A stretch of DNA of 59,856 bases from contig NZ_LLXX01000015.1 in NCBI RefSeq assembly GCF_001440405.1, forward strand, positions 1 through 59,856, in the 5' to 3' direction. Shown here piece after piece: positions 1 to 8,328 of the stretch (its first letter is position 1; every line of letters starts with the position of its first letter). Position numbers and translations under genes: made by a program. The DNA comes from Bradyrhizobium valentinum. Its GTDB lineage: Bacteria; Pseudomonadota; Alphaproteobacteria; Rhizobiales; Xanthobacteraceae. The notes below the pieces were generated by a model, which was not told the DNA's origin, did no database searches, and was given only the letters and a program-made list of their open reading frames with translations.

Positions 1-17
1 GCTACATCGGCGGGATC

Positions 18-458
18 ATGCCGCTTCATCTCATCAAGCTTGCCGTCGGCTGCGAGTCGGTCAAAGAACTCAAAGGCTGGGTTGCCGAACGGATGGCAAC
101 CGCCAAGAAAAAGGGTCTGCCGCTCCGGCACGTCCACATCACCCGGATGACGCCGAAGCGCGACGGCGAGATCCTCGCGGGCGGGTCGCTCTATTGGGTG
201 ATCAAGGGTGAAATCGCCGCGCGCGAAAAGATCATTGCGATCGAGCCGTTCCGCGACAAGGACGGTATCGGACGGTGCCGCCTGGTGATGCAGCCCAAGG
301 TATTTGCGGTCTCGCCGCGGCCGATGCGGCCGTTCCAGGGCTGGCGCTATCTGACCGAGGATGCCGCGCCACCGGACCTCACCAAATCCTCCGCCGCCAG
401 CGTGGCGGCGATGCCGGAACCGATGCGGCGCGAATTGCGCGATCTGGGGCTGCTCTGA
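18..458 (+). CDS. DUF1489 family protein
   Basis: A 146-residue soluble protein that I recognise as the alphaproteobacterial DUF1489 family, whose function is unknown. The N-terminus (PLHLIKLAVGCESVKEL) and the central TRMTPKR and GGSLYWVIKG stretches are typical of the family. The length matches other members, so the ATG at 18 is taken as the start, although the frame stays open to the window edge. No signal peptide or membrane segment is visible. It converges on panC, with 18 bp between the two stop codons. No function can be inferred from the neighbours. Confidence 0.85.
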   Translation: MPLHLIKLAVGCESVKELKGWVAERMATAKKKGLPLRHVHITRMTPKRDGEILAGGSLYWVIKGEIAAREKIIAIEPFRDKDGIGRCRLVMQPKVFAVSPRPMRPFQGWRYLTEDAAPPDLTKSSAASVAAMPEPMRRELRDLGLL

Positions 459-476
459 GTAAGCTGCGGCCGTCGC

Positions 477-1328
477 CTAGACCCCGATGTTGTCGATCAG
501 GCGCGTCGTGCCGAGCTTTGCGGCGACGAGGATCCGCACCGGTCCTTCCTTCATCGACGTAATCGGCCCCAGCGTCCCGGCGTGACGGGCCTCGAAATAA
601 TCCAGCGCGAAGCCGGCGGCGGTGATCAGCTCGCGGCCGGCTTCCATCGCGGCCTCGAAATCGCCGCCGGCCTTCAGCCGCTTGGCGCTTTCCTTCATGG
701 CGCGATAGAGCGTCGGCGCGATCTGCCGTTCCTCGGGCGAGAGGTAGACGTTGCGCGAGGACATCGCCAGCCCGTCGCGTTCCCGCACGGTGCGCGAGCC
801 GATCACCTTGACGCCGAGGTCGAGATCGGCGGCCATCTGCGTCACCACCCGCAATTGCTGAAAATCCTTCTCGCCGAAGATCGCGACGTCCGGCCGGACT
901 TGCGTGAACAGCTTGCCGACCACGGTGGCGACGCCGCCAAAGAAGTGCGGCCGGAAACGATCCTCGAGGCCGGCGGTGGCCGGACCTTCGGGCACGATGC
1001 GGGTGGCGAAGCCGTCCGGGTACATCGCCTTGACGTCCGGATTCCAGATCAGGTCGACCTTTTCGGCGGTGAGCCGGGCAAGGTCGGCCTTCAAGGTGCG
1101 CGGGTACGAACCGAAATCCTCCGTCGGCGCGAACTGCGTCGGATTAACGAAGATCGAGACGACGACTTTCTGTGCGCGTCGCCTGGCGAGCTGCACCAGC
1201 GACACATGTCCGTCATGAAGCGCTCCCATGGTCGGCACCAGCGCGACGGTGGCCTTTCGGGCGCGCAAGGCCTCGACGGCGCGGCGCAATGCGGGAACGG
1301 TACGGATGACCATGGGACTTCGCGACAT
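477..1328 (-). CDS. panC: Pantothenate synthetase (pantoate--beta-alanine ligase)
   Basis: A 283-residue cytosolic enzyme that condenses pantoate with beta-alanine using ATP, the last step of pantothenate (vitamin B5, CoA) synthesis. The class-I aaRS-like HIGH motif is seen in [10 protein letters not shown] (His38 and His41), and the ATP/pantoate-binding segments GEKDFQQL (153-160) and SSRN (191-194) are intact. The length is normal for the family. It stands alone here: panB is not adjacent. The upstream 326 bp separates it from the divergent mipZ and must hold its promoter. Confidence 0.97.
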   Translation of the reverse strand: MSRSPMVIRTVPALRRAVEALRARKATVALVPTMGALHDGHVSLVQLARRRAQKVVVSIFVNPTQFAPTEDFGSYPRTLKADLARLTAEKVDLIWNPDVKAMYPDGFATRIVPEGPATAGLEDRFRPHFFGGVATVVGKLFTQVRPDVAIFGEKDFQQLRVVTQMAADLDLGVKVIGSRTVRERDGLAMSSRNVYLSPEERQIAPTLYRAMKESAKRLKAGGDFEAAMEAGRELITAAGFALDYFEARHAGTLGPITSMKEGPVRILVAAKLGTTRLIDNIGV

Positions 1329-1654
1329 CTGGCCTCGATCTCTTGCAGCTTCTGACGGGGTGAGGGGAGCGGCGCTCCCAAGCTTCTCGCGGCGGGCGCG
1401 CCGACCTTATAAGGCCAGAGCATTGCCGCCAAGGTTGCTCGGAAGCGGCAAGCCTGCGGCAGCTCAACACGAGGGCAGGCGTACGCCGCCGTCTGGTTGA
1501 CTCGAATGCAGGCCGATCGTTGCAGCGAAGCGACATCCTTCGCCTTCCGGATTCATGATTAAAGACACACTGCGAGCGAACTGAATGCGTCGTCGCGCAT
1601 TTCACTTGACGCGAAGCGGCGCGTGCTTTGAAGATATCGTGTGGGGGTTGAATC
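1329..1654. other. Divergent intergenic region panC / mipZ
   Basis: This is a 326 bp stretch between the divergent panC and mipZ start codons. The open frames in it lack recognisable protein similarity and read as out-of-frame shadows. It must carry both promoters. I found no convincing terminator, RNA gene or strong palindrome. Confidence 0.5.
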
Positions 1655-2581
1655 ATGTTGGTTCAGGCGAGTCAGGGTCAATTCGGTTCGGCGCATGTCG
1701 TCGTGCTCGGCAACGAGAAGGGCGGTTCCGGAAAATCCACCACCGCCCTGCACATCGCTGTTGCCCTGATGAAGGCCGGGCAGCGCGTCGCCACCATCGA
1801 TCTCGACTGCCGTCAGCGGAGTTTCACCCGCTACATCGCCAACCGGAGCGCGTGGGCGCGCCGCACCGGTCTCGATCTCGAAATGCCGGTGCATTACTGC
1901 ATCAAGCTCGGCGAGACGATGCAGATCGCCGACAATGAAAATTCCGAATTCCAGCAGTTCGCCGAGGCGGTCAGCACGGTGGAGCGCGCCTTCGACTTCA
2001 TTGTCATCGATACGCCGGGTTCGGACTCCTATCTGATGCGGCTGGCGCATTCGATGGCCGACACCCTGGTGACCCCGATCAACGACAGCTTCCTTGATTT
2101 CGACGTGCTCGGCACCGTCGACCCGGCGACCTATTCCGTGACCGGCGAAAGCCATTATGCGGAGATGGTCCGCGACACTAGGCGCAAGCGCCGCCAGCTC
2201 GACGGTTCCACCACCGACTGGATCGTGGTGCGCAACCGCCTGTCGATGATCGGCTCGCGCAACAAGCAGCTCGTCGCCGACAGCCTGAAGGACCTTTCAC
2301 TGCGGCTCGGCTTCCGTTCGATCGACGGGTTTGCCGAGCGGGTGGTCTACCGCGAATTCTTCCCGCGCGGACTGACGGCGCTGGACGACATCGACGAGGC
2401 CACGCTCGGCACGCGGCCCAGCATGGGCCATGTGACGGCGCGCGAGGAGGTGACCAGCCTGCTCCGCCAGCTCAAGCTGCCGCTCGACGAGCGCGGCCGC
2501 CGCCGCGCCGCCAATCGCGCCGAATGGTTCACCCAGGTCGACAAGCCGCTCGAAATCCACGACGTCATCATCAGCGCCTGA
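1655..2581 (+). CDS. mipZ: Division-plane positioning ATPase MipZ (ParA/MinD family)
   Basis: A 308-residue P-loop ATPase. In Caulobacter, MipZ binds ParB at the origins and forms a gradient that keeps FtsZ at mid-cell. The deviant Walker A (EKGGSGKST, around 21-29), the following DLDCRQRS signature (49-56) and the Walker B-like IVIDTPGSDS (around 116-125) are all present. The DxRQR segment is diagnostic of MipZ rather than ParA or MinD. Its length is slightly above the Caulobacter protein. It stands apart from parAB, as is usual. The start is the ATG at 1655. Confidence 0.93.
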   Translation: MLVQASQGQFGSAHVVVLGNEKGGSGKSTTALHIAVALMKAGQRVATIDLDCRQRSFTRYIANRSAWARRTGLDLEMPVHYCIKLGETMQIADNENSEFQQFAEAVSTVERAFDFIVIDTPGSDSYLMRLAHSMADTLVTPINDSFLDFDVLGTVDPATYSVTGESHYAEMVRDTRRKRRQLDGSTTDWIVVRNRLSMIGSRNKQLVADSLKDLSLRLGFRSIDGFAERVVYREFFPRGLTALDDIDEATLGTRPSMGHVTAREEVTSLLRQLKLPLDERGRRRAANRAEWFTQVDKPLEIHDVIISA

Positions 2582-2646
2582 CCTCGATCCACGGCCGAGT
2601 TGCCGGCCTATCGCGGCTGGATCACCGTCATCTTGAAAGGATCGCT

Positions 2647-2937
2647 GTGGGAGGCAATCCCGCGACCCCGGCGGTGTTCGGTGCGTCATGGGCGGACGAG
2701 GCCTGGCGCATGGTCGCCCTGTGGGCCGGCGACCCTGCCTTTCGCGACCTGTTGGCGCGGCTGCGGGAAGGCTGTCCCGAATTTGCAGGCTGGTGGGAGG
2801 CCCATGACGTCAGCGGCGTCGCGGCAGGACGGAAATCCTTGACCCATCCTAAGAAGGGCCGGCTGAAACTCGGGTATGCGAGCTTCCAGGCCAACGATGA
2901 CCCGGCACTAAAGCTCGTCATCTACACGACGGTTTAG
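2647..2937 (+). CDS. Stand-alone C-terminal half of an MmyB-like ligand-binding domain (probable remnant)
   Basis: About 96 residues resembling the C-terminal half of the MmyB-like ligand-binding domain that normally follows an XRE-type HTH in actinobacterial and proteobacterial regulators. Recognisable elements are GDPAFRDLLARL, PEFAGWWEAHDV, the basic HPKKGRLKL turn and the final LKLVIYTTV strand. No HTH is encoded: upstream in the same frame the sequence is low-complexity and overlaps mipZ. A GTG at 2647 preceded by AAAGGA at 6 bp spacing could still allow translation. It is either a decayed regulator or a minimal domain protein. Confidence 0.55.
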   Translation: MGGNPATPAVFGASWADEAWRMVALWAGDPAFRDLLARLREGCPEFAGWWEAHDVSGVAAGRKSLTHPKKGRLKLGYASFQANDDPALKLVIYTTV

Positions 2938-3246
2938 ACCCCTGATTGATTGGTATTGTTACACCGTCCAGCGAAGGTTCCCGGGAACCAATTCTGCAGC
3001 ATCACGTTTCATTAGACTTTTATCTTGCCCTCGAACCAATGTTTGAATGGAGGCGTCGTAAGGAAAAACGGGTCAAATTGTGGGGATTGAGCGGCCTGCC
3101 CAATGGATAGGTGCGCCGCACAATGATCAGGCGGTCAATACACAACATTTGGCCTTTATGTCACGCCATCGTGACATATATCATCAACAAGGGACCGAAA
3201 GAGTCTCAGAAACAGGGATAGCCCCTAGCGGGGCGCGAGGACAAAT
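2938..3246. other. Intergenic region upstream of the hydrolase gene
   Basis: A 309 bp AT-richer gap with no credible coding frame. It contains a perfect 14 bp palindrome GGTTCCCGGGAACC at 2976-2989 and the larger inverted repeat at 3157-3178, listed separately. The promoter of the hydrolase gene must lie here. Confidence 0.5.
3157..3178. promoter_or_regulatory. Perfect inverted repeat, candidate operator
   Basis: Arms TATGTCAC and GTGACATA are perfectly complementary and separated by six bases. The dyad is centred about 80 bp before the hydrolase start codon, a normal place for an operator. The cognate regulator is not identifiable. The half-site orientation is the reverse of a CRP site. Confidence 0.5.
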
Positions 3247-4146
3247 ATGAAACGTGGAATTCTCGTTCTGCTTTCACTCTCGGTGCTGGTCGCTGTCGCG
3301 TATTTCACCGCGAGCAAGTGGGCGATTAGGCACGAGACGATTGCATTCCACGATCCCGACCGCGACAACCGCCTGGTGGCGGTTAACGTTGCTGTTCGCC
3401 GTGACAAGGAAATGCAGGCCAATGCCGGCTTGATCAAGCTGCCGGTTGCAATCCTCAATCACGGCAATACCGTCAAGCACACCGAATACTCGTTCCTTGC
3501 AAACGTCTTCGCCTGGCGCGGCTACCTTGCGGTCAGCCCGCAGCACGATCTGCCGACCGACCCGCCGATGGTGACCAAGGTCGGCGAGATCTATGTCGGC
3601 CGTCTGCCGCAAATTCAGCGCGGCGTGGCCAACATCCATTTCGCCATCCACAAAATGAAGAAGGTTCAGCCCAACGCCGACTATGAGAAGGTGACGATGG
3701 TCGGCCATTCGATGGGCGGCGACATCACGATGTATTTCGCCAAGCAGTACCCCGACGAGATCAAGAAAGTCGTGACGCTGGACAATCTGCGCGTGCCGTT
3801 CCTGACTGAAGGCAAATTCAAGATCCTGTCGTTCCGTTCCAAGGATACGCAGTTCAAGCCGGACCCCGGCGTCGTGCCTGACGACGAGCAGTGCGAGCAG
3901 GCCGGGATCACGGTCGTGAACACTGGCTTCCAGCATAATGACATGCGGGACACTGGGCCTGACGCCGCCAAATCCTCGATCCGGTCGATGCTCGACAAGT
4001 TCCTCGACGAATCCGACAAGAGCAGCACGCTGAAGCCCGTGCCGACCAAGATACCTGACGTTCTGACCAGCAGCCCGGGACCGGTGCCGCTGTCCGTGCC
4101 GTTGGCCAGCAATCCGGCGCCGAAGAACAAGCCCGTCACGAACTAG
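3247..4146 (+). CDS. Membrane-anchored or exported alpha/beta hydrolase
   Basis: A 299-residue protein with an N-terminal hydrophobic segment (about 5-23) that acts as a signal peptide or anchor, so the enzyme should face the periplasm. The fold is an alpha/beta hydrolase: NHGN (71-74) fits the oxyanion-hole strand, GHSMGG (153-158) is the nucleophile elbow with Ser155, and FQHND (229-232) likely carries the catalytic His230. The C-terminal 40 residues are proline-rich and probably disordered. The substrate is unknown; the family includes esterases and lipases. An inverted repeat lies upstream. It is a single-gene unit. Confidence 0.8.
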   Translation: MKRGILVLLSLSVLVAVAYFTASKWAIRHETIAFHDPDRDNRLVAVNVAVRRDKEMQANAGLIKLPVAILNHGNTVKHTEYSFLANVFAWRGYLAVSPQHDLPTDPPMVTKVGEIYVGRLPQIQRGVANIHFAIHKMKKVQPNADYEKVTMVGHSMGGDITMYFAKQYPDEIKKVVTLDNLRVPFLTEGKFKILSFRSKDTQFKPDPGVVPDDEQCEQAGITVVNTGFQHNDMRDTGPDAAKSSIRSMLDKFLDESDKSSTLKPVPTKIPDVLTSSPGPVPLSVPLASNPAPKNKPVTN

Positions 4147-4250
4147 GCAACTGACCGCTAGCGTGCGTTTGCGGCTGCGCCACCGTCCGGCGCATTGACC
4201 GGCGCCGTGCACCGTCCCACATAGAGCTTGCTACATACTCGCGAGCGCTC

Positions 4251-5015
4251 ATGGCCGGCGAACCTATCAAGCCAAAATCGGCAGGCGATGTTGCTTCGGC
4301 AAAGGCTGAGGCACGTGATGGCGGTCCATTGCCGGAGGCCAAGCCGTCGGCGTCGGAAGACATCGCGGCCTTCGTGGCGAAAGCGCGCGCAATGTCGCCG
4401 CACCGCCCGGGTGCCAAGGGAAAGCTGGTGTTTGCGCTCGACGCCACCATGAGCCGGCAGCCGACCTGGGACATGGCCTGCGCGCTGCAGGCCGACATGT
4501 TTCGCGAGGCGGCCTCGCTCGGCAGCCTCGACATAAGGCTGGTCTATTACCGCGGTTTCAATGAATGCCGTGCCACGGGCTGGATCTCCGATTCCGCGCA
4601 ACTGGCAAGGTTGATGAGCAAGATCGGTTGCCAGGGCGGCAACACCCAAATCGGCAAGGTGCTGTCGGAGGCGCGCCGCGAGGCGGTGGCGTCCGGCGTG
4701 CGCGCCGTGGTGTTCGTCGGCGACGCCATGGAAGAGGCCGTCGACGATCTCTGCGCCAAGGCCGGCGAGCTCGGCCTGCTCAAGGTTCCAGTCTTCATGT
4801 TTCAGGAAGGCCATGACGCCGTTGCCGAACAGGCGTTCCGCGAGATTGCGCGGCTCACCGGCGGCGCATGGTGCAGGTTCGATCCCGGCGCCGCGGCGCA
4901 GTTGCGCGAGCTCCTGCGCGCCGCTGCAGCCTATGCCGCCGGCGGGCGCGAAGCGCTGCTGGCGCTATCGAAAACCACCAGCGGTGCGGCCGCGTTGATC
5001 GGCCAGATGAAGTGA
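4251..5015 (+). CDS. VWA-domain protein
   Basis: A 254-residue protein without a signal peptide. After a low-complexity, charged N-terminal 50 residues, a von Willebrand A-like Rossmann domain begins at KGKLVFALDATMSRQ. D64-x-T66-x-S68 forms a slightly altered MIDAS motif (DxTxS instead of DxSxS), with Thr132 (GGNTQIG) and Asp158 (VFVGDAMEE) as the other likely metal ligands. VWA proteins of this kind usually mediate metal-dependent protein contacts. It lies 67 bp upstream of a membrane J-domain gene on the same strand, suggesting a shared chaperone-linked job. The precise function is unknown. Confidence 0.8.
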   Translation: MAGEPIKPKSAGDVASAKAEARDGGPLPEAKPSASEDIAAFVAKARAMSPHRPGAKGKLVFALDATMSRQPTWDMACALQADMFREAASLGSLDIRLVYYRGFNECRATGWISDSAQLARLMSKIGCQGGNTQIGKVLSEARREAVASGVRAVVFVGDAMEEAVDDLCAKAGELGLLKVPVFMFQEGHDAVAEQAFREIARLTGGAWCRFDPGAAAQLRELLRAAAAYAAGGREALLALSKTTSGAAALIGQMK

Positions 5016-5082
5016 TTACGACTTTGGTTGCCACCGCGCCGAGCGCCATGCTTTTCGGCGCCGGTGCCGCTATATTAGACCC

Positions 5083-5808
5083 ATGCCAACCCTGATTGCC
5101 GGCGTCGTCGCCGTTGTCGTTCTGTACTTGCTGCTGCAGATGTTTCGTGCGGCCAACCCGATCGTGCTCGCGCGCGTGATCAAGATCGTGGGCGGCGTGA
5201 TAGCGCTGGCGGTTGCGGCCTTCACCGGGCTGCGCGGCGAGCTTGCGGTTGCGATCCCGCTCGGCATCTTCGGCGCCGGCCTGCTCGGCTGGTCGCCGTT
5301 CGGGCCGGGTGGCTTCAGCAATATCGGCGGGATCTTCGGCGGCGGCGCGCAGCGTTCGTCAGGGCAAGCCTCGCGCGTCCGCTCGCAGTTTCTCGACATG
5401 CGCCTCGATCACGACAGTGGCGAATTGTCGGGCCGGATCGTGGACGGACCGAATGCCGGCCGCTCGCTCGACGAATTCGACCTGCCGCAATTGATCGCGA
5501 TGACAGCGGCCTTCGACGCCGAGAGCGTCGCCTTACTTGAAAGCTATCTTGACCGCCGGTTTCCCGCTTGGCGTCAGAACGCGCAAGGCGATACGGCAGG
5601 GGGGCAGCGCCGCACGGCGGCGACTGGAAAAATGACGGACGAGGAGGCCTATCAGATCCTTGGCCTGCAGCCGGGGGCGGGGCGCGACGACATCAGCCGG
5701 GCGCACCGCGCCCTGATGAAGAAACTGCATCCCGACCAGGGGGGCTCGACGTACCTCGCTGCCCGTGTAAACGAGGCCAAGGATACCCTTCTTCGCACGC
5801 ATCTCTAG
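5083..5808 (+). CDS. Membrane-anchored DnaJ-domain protein
   Basis: A 241-residue J-protein with an unusual order: two or three hydrophobic segments in the first 70 residues, a glycine-rich linker (75-95), a middle region of about 100 residues, then a C-terminal J domain (about 184-241) with the HPD tripeptide at 216-218. The J domain LHPDQGG segment resembles mitochondrial Pam18/Tim14, the Hsp70 co-chaperone of the inner membrane import motor. It probably recruits DnaK to the cytoplasmic membrane. It follows the VWA gene on the same strand and is likely co-transcribed with it. Confidence 0.85.
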   Translation: MPTLIAGVVAVVVLYLLLQMFRAANPIVLARVIKIVGGVIALAVAAFTGLRGELAVAIPLGIFGAGLLGWSPFGPGGFSNIGGIFGGGAQRSSGQASRVRSQFLDMRLDHDSGELSGRIVDGPNAGRSLDEFDLPQLIAMTAAFDAESVALLESYLDRRFPAWRQNAQGDTAGGQRRTAATGKMTDEEAYQILGLQPGAGRDDISRAHRALMKKLHPDQGGSTYLAARVNEAKDTLLRTHL

Positions 5809-6018
5809 CTAACTCCGGCTCACGCCACCGACGCTACAAACCGAGAGTTGCTTACCTGTCATTCTCTGACTGACGCCCCACATCGCCCGCCGTTGTCCGG
5901 CGTGGTCGATCGTTCATTGCAGGGAAACTTAACCGTAAATTCTTGACGAGAAGTTTTCGCCGGCCGCATCGGGCGTGATCATGCGAAAGCCGTCACGACT
6001 GTGCTGTGAAAACAACAG

Positions 6019-6041
6019 AGCCGGCGCTGGGGGCGCCGGCT
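6019..6041 (-). terminator. Intrinsic terminator of the carboxypeptidase gene
   Basis: A 9 bp perfect stem (AGCCGGCGC / GCGCCGGCT) with a 5-base loop lies just past the stop of the minus-strand carboxypeptidase gene. On the minus strand it is followed by a T-rich run (TGTTGTTTT). Confidence 0.7.
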
Positions 6042-6067
6042 TTGCGAATCTCAGCGGGATGTCCGGA

Positions 6068-7930
6068 TCAGTTGCGAACGGTCATGCAGGAAATGTCGGC
6101 GCGCTTGAGCGTGCGGCACACCGCTTCGGCCTGATCGCGATCGAGACCGGCGAAGCGGGCGCGAAACAGGGTACGGTTGTCCTTGGACACGACCGGCTCG
6201 GTGAAGGGATCGGCCTTGCCGAGCAGGGTGCTGGCCTTGGTCCGGGCGAGATCGATCCGCTGCTTGGCTTCGCTTTCGCTTTCGAGCGCGCCGACCTGGA
6301 CGATCCAGCCGCTACGAACCACTGCCGACGCGGCAGGTGGCTTGACGGCGTCGTTCTGTTGCGCGGCCTGCGGCTGGGCGCGGGGCGCCGGATCGGCATA
6401 GGCCAGCGCCTGCACGTGTGGGGCTTGCGAGGGGGCATGTGCCAGACTGGACGCGGGCAACACCCCGAGCACGCCGTTTCCGGTGCCGTGGCCGGCCGGC
6501 TGCTGCGGCATGGCTGCCCTGAGAGCTTCCTTGGCAGCTTCAGCTTTGGTCTCGGCTGCCTTCGCCACAACGGCGCTGGAGGTCTCGGCGATTTCGGGGC
6601 GGGCCGGGATGGCATTGGTGACCGGCGGTGCTACCGGCTGCGAGCCGCCGGCTGACGCCAGCTTCATCGGCCCGGCCTTGACCTGAACCGTCTTGACCTT
6701 CACCGGCTTCATCGGCTCGGCCGAGCCCGGGATCGCTGAGATCGGCTGGGTCTGGATCACGCCGCTGGTCAACGGGGCGGGTTCGGGCTTGGCTTGCGGC
6801 TCGAATTTGTTCTGTTCGACCTTGGCGGGCGGCGGGGGCAGGGCTGCAGCGGCCGCCGCCATCAGTGATGGTTTTGCCGGGGCAATCGACCGGGTCACGG
6901 GCATGGCGGCGAGCCCCGGTTCGCCAGCGGCGACGGGGCCGCCGGCCTGAACCGCCTCGGCCGGACGTGAAGCGGTCGCGGCTTCGGCCACATCGACGGT
7001 GCCGTCAGCGGGATTGCGCTCGGTGATCGCGGCGATGGTGCGCTTGGTGGCGCCCTTGTCGAGGTTTTCGGCCAGCAGGTTGCGCATGGTGGCGTCGCGC
7101 GAACCGCCGCTGCGGCCGCCCAGCACCACGCCGATGAGGTGGCGGTTGCCGCGGCGCATCGAGCTTACAAGGTTGAAGCCGGAGGCGCGGGTGTAGCCGG
7201 TCTTGATGCCATCGACGCCTTCGACATTGCCGAGCAGGCGATTGTGGTTGCGGATCGACTGTCCCCGATAATTGAACACCGAGGTGGCGAAGTACCGGTA
7301 GTAGCGCGGGAAGCGATCCTGGATCGCACGGCCAAGCGTGGCCTGATCGCGTGCCGTGGTCAGTTGTTCGTCGTTGGGCAGGCCGGACGCGTTGCGATAG
7401 GTGGTCTTGCTCATGCCAAGCGCGCGCGCCTTGCGCGTCATCAACCTGGCGAATTCGGCTTCATCGCCGGCAATCGCTTCGGCGACCACCACGGCGGCGT
7501 CGTTGGCGGAACGCGTCACGAGGCCCTTGATGGCGTCCTCGACCTTTAGCGTCTGGCCCGGGCGCAAGCCGAGCTTGGTCGGCGCCTGCTCGGAAGCATG
7601 CTCCGAGACTTCCATCTCGGTATCCAGCTTCATCTTGCCGGCGTCGAGGCGCTCGAACAGCAGATAGAGCGTCATGATCTTGGTCAGCGACGCCGGTCGG
7701 CGGATGCCGTCGGGATTGTTCGAGGAGAGCACCGCGCCTGAATTGCCGTCGACGACGATGGAAGAGAATTGGGGGCTGTAGCTTTCCCGCACGACATGGT
7801 GGTGGCGACGATGCTTGTGGCGGCGCGCTTCGGCGCTCTCGCTGCTGATCAGAATTGCCGTGGTGAAGGTAATGAGCCCGAGGGCGCACACTCGTAACGC
7901 GCGCGAGGAAGCCAAGGTTGTACGAAGCAT
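6068..7930 (-). CDS. D-alanyl-D-alanine carboxypeptidase with C-terminal SPOR domain
   Basis: A 620-residue periplasmic penicillin-binding protein (S11 peptidase, DacA-like) that trims the terminal D-Ala from peptidoglycan stem peptides. After a signal peptide (about 1-35) and a His/Arg-rich patch, the three active-site motifs are seen: SLTK (Ser81-Lys84), SAN (141-143) and KTG (243-245). A long Ala/Pro-rich linker (about 300-540) follows, and then a SPOR domain (about 545-620) that normally binds denuded glycans at the septum. This suggests action at the division site. It is divergent from the phasin gene across 398 bp. Confidence 0.93.
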   Translation of the reverse strand: MLRTTLASSRALRVCALGLITFTTAILISSESAEARRHKHRRHHHVVRESYSPQFSSIVVDGNSGAVLSSNNPDGIRRPASLTKIMTLYLLFERLDAGKMKLDTEMEVSEHASEQAPTKLGLRPGQTLKVEDAIKGLVTRSANDAAVVVAEAIAGDEAEFARLMTRKARALGMSKTTYRNASGLPNDEQLTTARDQATLGRAIQDRFPRYYRYFATSVFNYRGQSIRNHNRLLGNVEGVDGIKTGYTRASGFNLVSSMRRGNRHLIGVVLGGRSGGSRDATMRNLLAENLDKGATKRTIAAITERNPADGTVDVAEAATASRPAEAVQAGGPVAAGEPGLAAMPVTRSIAPAKPSLMAAAAAALPPPPAKVEQNKFEPQAKPEPAPLTSGVIQTQPISAIPGSAEPMKPVKVKTVQVKAGPMKLASAGGSQPVAPPVTNAIPARPEIAETSSAVVAKAAETKAEAAKEALRAAMPQQPAGHGTGNGVLGVLPASSLAHAPSQAPHVQALAYADPAPRAQPQAAQQNDAVKPPAASAVVRSGWIVQVGALESESEAKQRIDLARTKASTLLGKADPFTEPVVSKDNRTLFRARFAGLDRDQAEAVCRTLKRADISCMTVRN

Positions 7931-8212
7931 TTACTTCCCCGTCCCAATTTCTGTCTTGATCACCGGCTCGTGAGGCAAAATTGTGCCCACCCGCCGCCGA
8001 TGTCTCCCTGCTCGGATTACCGATCCGGCCTTTACGCGCGGCCCGGTTGGCCGATCAGGTCGCTTTTCTAGCTAAGATACTGTTCAGAAACAGCTTTCAG
8101 GCTGTCTGCCGGAAGGCGAACAAGTCCAGGAATCAGGTTAGGCGGAGCGAGTTTCCAAAAGATTAATTAACCGTTGCGTAAGACCCCGGATTTTTGCGCT
8201 AATTGGCCATAT

Positions 8213-8227
8213 TTGTGCGTCGCACAA
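8213..8227. promoter_or_regulatory. Upstream 15 bp palindrome, candidate PhaR-type operator
   Basis: TTGTGCGTCGCACAA is a perfect palindrome around a single central base. It shares the TTGTGC/GCACA core with the second site in the phasin promoter. The two centres are 31 bp apart, about three helical turns, so two protein dimers could sit on the same DNA face. Confidence 0.6.
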
Positions 8228-8234
8228 CATTTTG

Positions 8235-8263
8235 TTGACTTTATTGTGCAGTGCACATATATC
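8235..8263 (+). promoter_or_regulatory. Sigma-70-like phasin promoter with operator in the spacer
   Basis: TTGACT (8235-8240), a 17 bp spacer, and TATATC (8258-8263) fit a housekeeping promoter. The spacer contains the dyad TGTGC-AGT-GCACA (8245-8257), matching the core of the upstream palindrome. A protein bound there would block RNA polymerase. The phasin start codon lies about 60 bp past the expected transcription start. Known phasin genes in related bacteria are repressed by PhaR, which makes PhaR the leading candidate. Confidence 0.7.
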
Positions 8264-8328
8264 GGGGATGTCAGGGGGCCGGGACCTCCCGGCAATCGGT
8301 TTGCACCTGCAGTCTGGGAAAGGACTCC

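Noticed and set aside
582..1355. Long open frame opposite panC
   Set aside because: It is the antisense frame of a high-GC gene; the translation is His/Gly/Arg-rich and matches no family, while panC has all its motifs.
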